Below, in pieces: positions 58,785 through 64,000 of a stretch of DNA of 64,000 bases. Numbering within the stretch: the stretch's first letter is position 1; every line of letters begins with the position of its first letter. This stretch comes from Cryptomeria japonica (lineage: Eukaryota; Streptophyta; Pinopsida; Cupressales; Cupressaceae). The stretch covers positions 39,853,140 through 39,917,139 of the forward strand of contig NC_081411.1 of the NCBI RefSeq assembly GCF_030272615.1, given 5' to 3'. Position numbers and translations under genes: made by a program. Below the pieces are notes generated by a model, which saw nothing but the letters and a program-made list of their open reading frames with translations, was not told where the DNA came from and did no database searches.

Positions 58785-59115
58785 CACGCGGTACACTTGA
58801 AGGTCAAATCTTGGAGAGAACATCAACACGAATAAATGGCCTGAAAAAATTAAAGAGATGGGGAAGATTCAGAAAGGTTATTTTCTGAAAAGTTATTGAT
58901 TATGGTGGTGGCGTTGTGATTTCCACTTTTAATTCCAATTTAATTCGTTATGATCCTTTCCAACCAGAATAGTTCGGCTTACCCTGATTATGGTGTTGGC
59001 GTTCTTGCTTGTGTGATACTCAAAATTCATTCTCGACATAACTTGTACTTATTCAACAAGTATCTCTATGGGTCATCTTTATACCATCTCCAGCTACAAA
59101 TGATCTCATATTATC
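58785..59115 (+). repeat. Duplicated upstream region of an SDR-like gene, copy 2
   Basis: Matches 34035-34440 (TATGGTGTTGGCGTTCTTGC) with small deletions. Confidence 0.7.
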
Positions 59116-59164
59116 TTCATCAAACTTGGAGCGAATGTCATAATTGGAGACATTGGAGACAATG
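59116..59164 (+). pseudogene. SDR fragment, copy 2, cut off by a MITE unit
   Basis: IKLGANVIIGDIGDNG corresponds to LTKLGAKVIIADIAD at 34458. The frame is interrupted exactly where the first MITE-like unit begins. Confidence 0.6.
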
Positions 59165-60427
59165 GACGCATCTATTTTGGTTCCAAAAAGTGTTACGGTT
59201 CGACTAACATGAGATGTTAGCTGTAAATGTCAATCGTAGATTTTTTATCCAACGACGGAGAATGCATAACACGTCTTGTTAGTCTGACAGATTCATCTTT
59301 TTTGGAGCCAAAATAGACACAGCCATTTAAGCCAACCCGCCCGTCTATTCTGACTTCAAAAAAGTGGTACGACGAGACTAACATGTGATGTTGATGTTAG
59401 TCGTAAATGTCAACCATAGATTTTTTATCCGACGGCAGAGAATGCATAACATGTTTTGTTAGTTTGACAGATTCATCTTTTTTGGAGCTAGAATAGACAC
59501 AGCCCAGTACATATAGGGTCGCGGCTATTCTGGCTCCAAAACGGACCTTTCGTACAGCGTGATAGTGACATGTTAGTCAATCACAGTTGTTTATTGTAAA
59601 ATCAATGGTGTAAAATGCGTGACTAGCATGCGTGTTAGTCAATCCGTACTATCATTTTAGAGCCGGAATAGACACATCTATGTGAGAGATTCTACAAGAT
59701 TGTGACTGAATTGTCTGCGGACGCGTCTATTCTAGCTCCAAAATGACAGTACGGATTGACTAACACGCGTGTTAGTCGCGCTTTGCAATAAACGGCTAAG
59801 CTGGACGCGTCTATTCTTCCTCCAAAAAGTGGTACGGTGCGACTAACACGCGATGTTAGTCGTAAATGTCAACCATAGATTTTTTATCTGACGACAGAGA
59901 ATGCATAACACATCTTGTTAGTTTGATAGATTCATCTTTTTTGGAGCTAGAATAGACACAACCCTTTCCCATGGCCAAATCTACTGCTGTTCTAAGATCT
60001 TCCTTTTTTCTCACATCACAGTACATATGGACACATCTATTCTGGCTCCAAAAAATGGTACGACGCAACCTGACAGTACTTAGGTGGTCGGGCCCATTGT
60101 GCTGGTACTTTTTTTTGGTCTTGTTTGTCATTTCCGTATAATGGTTGCCTTCACCGTTTCTGTTAAGCCTTTTTCGTTTTCTATAGAATGATTTTCTTCA
60201 CCGTTTTTGTTAAGCCTTTGCCGTCTAAAGCTGATTTGTTGCACAAGAGCAACTAGATAGTTTGGGTCGTGGCTATTCTGGCTCCAAAATGGACCTTTTG
60301 TACAGCGTGATAGCGATGTGTTAGTCAATCGTAGCTATTTATTGCAAAATTGACGGTATAAAACGTGCGACTAACACATGTGTTAGTCAATCCGTACTAT
60401 CATTTTGGAGCCAGAATAGACGCGTCC
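59165..60427. mobile_element. Cluster of about seven MITE-like units with TCTATTCTGGCTCCAAAA termini
   Basis: Units of about 160 bp start (G)GACGCGTCTATTCTGGCTCC-like and end with the reverse complement (GGAGCCAGAATAGACGCGTC). Full units are at 59165-59324, 59338-59505, 59518-59678, 59803-59963 and 60265-60427. Partial units are at about 59717-59800 (inverted) and 60029-60080. Two subtypes: A with TAGATTTTTTATCCGACG and B with GTACAGCGTGATAG. Both hold inner palindromes of GACTAACAC...GTGTTAGTC. Probably non-autonomous DNA transposons. Spacers of 13-40 bp separate the units. 60085-60260 is unmatched and contains a doubled CTTCACCGTTTNTGTTAAGC segment. Confidence 0.8.
59963..60030 (-). pseudogene. 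SDR fragment (minus strand) between MITE units
   Basis: The minus strand reads MYCDVRKKEDLRTAVDLAMG, matching the SDR segment (HCDVTxEEDxxxAVDxAVxKxG) that follows the LAESL part in family proteins. It is flanked on both sides directly by MITE-like ends. Opposite strand to the fragment at 59116. Confidence 0.6.
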
Positions 60428-61290
60428 AATAGTTTGTCCCACATTTGTAACGGAGAAAAAGCAAGGAGGAAGGACACCATAAATACATGCTTAATACATG
60501 AGAAGACTCAATAAGATATCCACGATAAAATTGATATCATTTTAAAACTAAATTTGAAACTATCCATTTATTGCAATGTATAACTTGGTATAATTTTTCT
60601 ATAAGGATGAAAATAAAAATTATTTATAACAAATAAAAGTTAATTTATTTATTTAAGAAATAGATTTTTTTATTTTAAAAATGTTTTGTTTTATTTATAA
60701 TATTTATGTATATTATATTTACTTTATCTGTATATTATTAATTTTGAATTGTAAAATGCATATAAATAGATATAAAATATTTGTTAGAAACTTTATAATT
60801 TTAGTAAATATAAAGTATCTTAGTGTAAATTTGATAATTTTATGACTAACAATTATAAAATATATTTGTTTCATTTGTAGTCAAATTTATAATTTTAATA
60901 AATATAACATATTTCAGCATTAACATCATAAATTTGACAAAATATAAAAAATATTTGAAAATAAATATATTATTTGTAAAATATAAATTTGAATTGTCTA
61001 AATATTTGTAAAATATAAATTCAAATTATAAGAAAAATATAAAATCCCTCTTTATGATGTTTTAATGATTTAAAAAGAAAAAAACTATATTTCATTTAAG
61101 AAGTAATTTAAATAAAAAAAAATTATACTATATTTTTTACATAAAATTAATTTTTATTTAAAAGTATATATTTATTTTTGTAATTATTTTTTATTTTATT
61201 TAAATTGTTTAGTGCATTCTTTTTATTTTATACTAGGTATTAATTTTACAAGTTTATTTTGTTTGCTTCCACAACACTGTCTCGATATGA
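60428..61290. other. Very AT-rich non-coding sequence
   Basis: About 85% AT, with TATAAA/ATAAAT runs. No feature recognised. Confidence 0.7.
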
Positions 61291-61639
61291 TCTGATCATG
61301 ACACATTAATTTGGGTGTGACAGGTGCACGCTGTACACTTGAAGGTCAAATCGTGGAGAGAACATCAACACGAGAAATTTGCCTGAAAAAATTAAAGAGA
61401 TGGGGAAGATGCAGAAAGGTTATTTTCTGAAAGTAAAAAAGTCTTTTATTATGGTGTTGGCGTTGTGATTTTCCTTTATAGCCAGCGTCAAACTTTAACT
61501 CCAATCTAATTCGGTATGCTCCTTTCCAACTAGAATTATAGGCTCCCTCATAAATAGTTCGATGTACGCTAATTATGGCGTTGCCTTTCTTACTTGTGTG
61601 GTCCTCAAATTCATTTTGCACATGACTTCTAATTCATAG
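61291..61639 (+). repeat. Duplicated upstream region of an SDR-like gene, copy 3
   Basis: Matches 34035-34380 and 58740-59040 (GTGCACGCTGTACACTTGAA, GCAGAAAGGTTATTTTCTGA). No SDR coding fragment follows. A TTTATAGCC or CTTTATAAGC at the same place in the copies could be an old TATA box. Confidence 0.65.
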
Positions 61640-62816
61640 TACTTATGGACATAGTATAGTGTTGTCAGGGTTTTGCATTGAAGGAGAGGAAATATTAGTT
61701 ATTTTCAAATACATATTAAAGATATTTTGTAGATCTTTGTTTCAATAAATAATGAAAATTTATTGTTTCTTACAAGGCTATTAAATTGAAAATTTACATA
61801 TGGAAATTGCAGATCTTTTTAAAAAGTTTCAAATCCTTGATTGAAAAATCTATTTGAATATAATACAAGGATTAGTCCATAGGTTGGCATGTTTTCAGGA
61901 AGATTGTGAGATTTGCTTGATGGATAGAGATATAAAACCCAAATACTAGGGGAAAGGGTCCAGTGGTTGAGCGCATTCTTATTCTTGTGATAAAGATTAT
62001 TGATTTAATACCCCAATACTTGTTGATTTAATGTCCAACCTTTGTATAACATTGCACCAATAGCTGTATGAAATATACCATTTGTTGTGAAAAGTAACCA
62101 ATCATGTGATGCCACGTCAGCTGCATAAATATTGGGGCCCTTTTGCACATCTATTGGTCTCACTTTTTTGGGGGGCTGTTTTGGACACCTTGGCAAAAAG
62201 CATGCTAATGTGGCATCATATTTGATGATGTGCCCTGAAACCTTGGTTATAAGCAGGGGACTTGCCAAGTAAGCTGTTGTAAAAAAAATCGGAGTGATTT
62301 GAAATTTCCACGTAAGATTTTGAGAAGTGCGAATTTAAGGTGCACAACTATGAGGTCCTTTCCCCTATATTGCTCGATAAAAATAGAATGCCAAAATTGC
62401 AAATTTTGTATTGGGAGTAGTCTTAGATTAAAAAAGACATCATCAAAATAGAGTAGGAAACATGTCATGGAATTTCAAATAGATAATATGTAATTATACT
62501 TTTTCTACTTAGAAAAAATGTTCTATTTTTGGTTTGTGCACAGTTGTTTAGCTCTAGAATGTAAGTATGATGTTTAAGTAACAAAGAAAGCGGATGTTTT
62601 TAGCATTGTTGTGGTCAACTTAAAAATAGTGCTTGGCATACCTTGGGAAGTGAGTCAATATATAATCTCAGAGTAATCTTTTATCTTTTTAATGTGAAGT
62701 TTATTTTATTCAAAAGGCATGAATCTTTATGAGGAGACTGACTATATGATTTGGTTGATGGTAGATTAATTTGTACAAATAGCATTCAATACTTTTAAAG
62801 CCTTTAAAAATTAACT
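61640..62816 (+). repeat. Dispersed repeat family R1, left part (copy C), split by a MITE
   Basis: 61640-61946 matches 49605-49935. 62368-62815 matches 49940-49985 and 51386-51740. The MITE at 61949-62365 is absent from copy A. Confidence 0.75.
61949..62365. mobile_element. 417-bp MITE with TA target duplication
   Basis: Terminal inverted repeats GGGGAAAGG...CCTTTCCCC, extendable to about 26 bp at lower identity (18 matches), flanked by TA on both sides (61947-61948, 62366-62367). Copy A of the surrounding repeat (49930-49950) shows the site without the insert. No transposase. TA duplication fits a Tc1/mariner-type element. PIF/Harbinger is an alternative if the duplication is counted as three bases. 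Confidence 0.82.
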
Positions 62817-62830
62817 ACGCCGAAGGCGTC
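62817..62830. other. Palindromic ACGCCGAAGGCGTC, right copy
   Basis: Exact reverse complement of 58502-58515. Confidence 0.6.
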
Positions 62831-63040
62831 GAAATGGACAACCTGCATCTTCAAAAAGTTTTGAAGTAGACAATTACAGTAATATTGGCCTTTGATTTTT
62901 TCATTTATTAGATGCACCACTTTCGCCTGTCATCTCCACGCAACTGGCACCGGCTCCTCCAGACCTTTTTCATCTATTCTTTCTGACATCTTCTGCAATT
63001 TATGAAAAATTGTCAGACACCTCCATTCGTTCTGGACCGT

Positions 63041-63738
63041 TTTAAATTAGCCGATATAGATTGAATACATATTCAGTAGGATATTTTTGTCATTGCCAAC
63101 GATCAAACATATAGGGTAAATGACATGGTAAATGATGATGAGCTTCATCGTCTGTTGCATTAATGAAAATCCCGTAGTATTGTTTGCAACAAAAAGACAT
63201 GGCGGCCACTGTTTGTAGCGTACAAAGCACTGCATGAAAATGTCCAAATTGTACATACGTAGTCTCATACGTACCACCATCTTTGAAGTGCTGCAATCAT
63301 GGCGGCCACTGTTTGTAGCGTACAAAGCACTGCATGAAAATGTCCAATTTGTACATACGTACCACCATCTTTGAAGTGCTGCAATCGGAGCAGTATTCTT
63401 CTTCCCCATTACGTTCTCTTGCACAATACCCACCGTTACTTCGCTTCGATCACAGAACGGCATTTTTTCATTTATAAGAAAAAAACCCAACGTTATTACC
63501 ACATGCCCAATGAGAGAGCGACAGGAAAGACAAATTAAATGAAATGCAGCTTAAATTGTGTACACATGGCAATACAATTGAAATGAAAAAATCAAAATGA
63601 TGACTTCTAGATTAGCAAAGTCACAAAGCGTAAAAGTCGTCATCATTTACCATGTCATTTATCTTGTTTGTTTGATCGCTGGCAATTAAAAAATATCCTA
63701 CTGAATATGTATTCAATCTCTCTGGGCTAATTTAAATA
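63041..63738. repeat. Inverted repeat of about 100 bp with 490-bp loop
   Basis: 63041-63146 (TTTAAATTAGCC, GAATACATATTCAGTAGGAT, AAATGACATGGTAAATGATG) is matched in reverse by about 63637-63738 at about 85-90%. The loop holds a tandem duplication of 99 bp (63199-63297 and 63298-63386, CATGGCGGCCACTGTTTGTA). A minus-strand open frame (63502-63047, 151 codons) spans one arm and the duplication. No domain recognised. Confidence 0.75.
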
Positions 63739-64000
63739 CAATTTGTCATGCACAAGTTATAGTTATACTCACTTCTAACCTCGTATTTGTAAAATCACAA
63801 CTCCCCTCCTACATTAGCATAATTAGAAAGCTTTCGAATTTTACTTTAGTTTACTAGGTATCATGGCTTAACATGAGTTTCTCGGCTAATTTAAATACAA
63901 TTTGTCATGCACAAGTTATAGTTATACTCACTTCTAACTTCGTATTTGTAAAATCACAATTCCCCTCCTACATTGACATAATTAGAAAGCTTTCGAATTT
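63725..64000 (+). repeat. Direct repeat with 159-bp period at the window end
   Basis: GGCTAATTTAAATACAATTT and the next 110 bp at 63725-63842 recur at 63884-64000 with two or three differences. The second copy runs out of the window. Confidence 0.85.

Noticed and set aside
62005-62268. Minus-strand frame inside the 417-bp MITE as a transposase remnant
   Set aside because: Too short, no DDE motif. MITEs of this size are non-coding.
63047-63502. 151-codon minus-strand frame as a gene
   Set aside because: Spans an inverted-repeat arm and a tandem duplication that repeats its own peptide. No domain. More likely chance-open repeat sequence.
1-64000. tRNA, rRNA or other structured RNA genes
   Set aside because: No cloverleaf with conserved A/B boxes or rRNA core sequence was recognised by eye. 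A tRNA/Rfam scan would be needed to exclude small ones.

Overview
This is an intergenic stretch of a large, repeat-dense plant nuclear genome. Every recognisable protein domain belongs to a plant LTR retrotransposon (Ty1/copia; Ty3/gypsy of the Tat type), to the transposon-associated plant mobile domain, or to broken fragments of plant-type host genes (short-chain dehydrogenase, possible PPR). Large nested elements, dead retrotransposon copies and almost no intact host genes fit a big seed-plant genome, and a conifer or other gymnosperm is plausible. The species cannot be read from the sequence.

Layout. 1-3.29 kb: an open 799-codon copia-like ORF (gag, zinc knuckle, protease, then an unfamiliar acidic C-terminal half, no integrase or RT). 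3.29-9.34 kb: decayed minus-strand copia element (Copia-1, Sirevirus-like) with one full and one truncated LTR. 9.34-11.47 kb: non-coding sequence ending in a polypurine tract and LTR-like start. 11.47-21.8 kb: composite block in which inverted arms enclose GA/CT-rich tracts and a 5.5-kb satellite built of alternating forward and reverse copies of a roughly 20-bp word. 22.1-29.85 kb: second minus-strand Sirevirus-like element (Copia-2) with both LTRs, inserted in an old open frame whose flank is duplicated. 31.5-34.6 kb: dead plus-strand copia pol and a duplicated upstream region with a short-chain dehydrogenase (SDR) fragment.

35.01-49.46 kb: a structurally complete 14.4-kb Tat-lineage gypsy element with a perfect 5-bp target duplication (GTAAA) and LTRs differing at 3 of 787 positions. 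Its sense frame carries gag, protease, a G-patch-like motif, RT, RNase H, a second (archaeal-type) RNase H and integrase, broken by six in-frame stops and two frameshifts. On the opposite strand, just before the 3' LTR, lies a small gene with TATA-like box, two exons and consensus splice sites encoding a plant mobile domain (PMD). It too has an in-frame stop.

49.5-64 kb: a solo copia LTR, a second copy of the dead copia pol, a GA-rich tract, an unrecognised broken minus-strand frame (58.05-58.47 kb), a cluster of 160-bp MITE-like units that has cut up an SDR pseudogene, a 417-bp MITE with an empty-site comparison, and an inverted/tandem-repeat structure at the right edge.

The parts do not form a host pathway. 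They record successive insertions: oldest are the dead copia pol copies and open-frame remnants, then the Copia elements and MITEs, and last the Tat element. Most promising for follow-up are the intron-bearing antisense PMD gene inside the Tat element, its run of apparent CAG-to-TAG stops despite near-identical LTRs, the self-complementary satellite inside inverted arms, and the gag-protease-acidic ORF.
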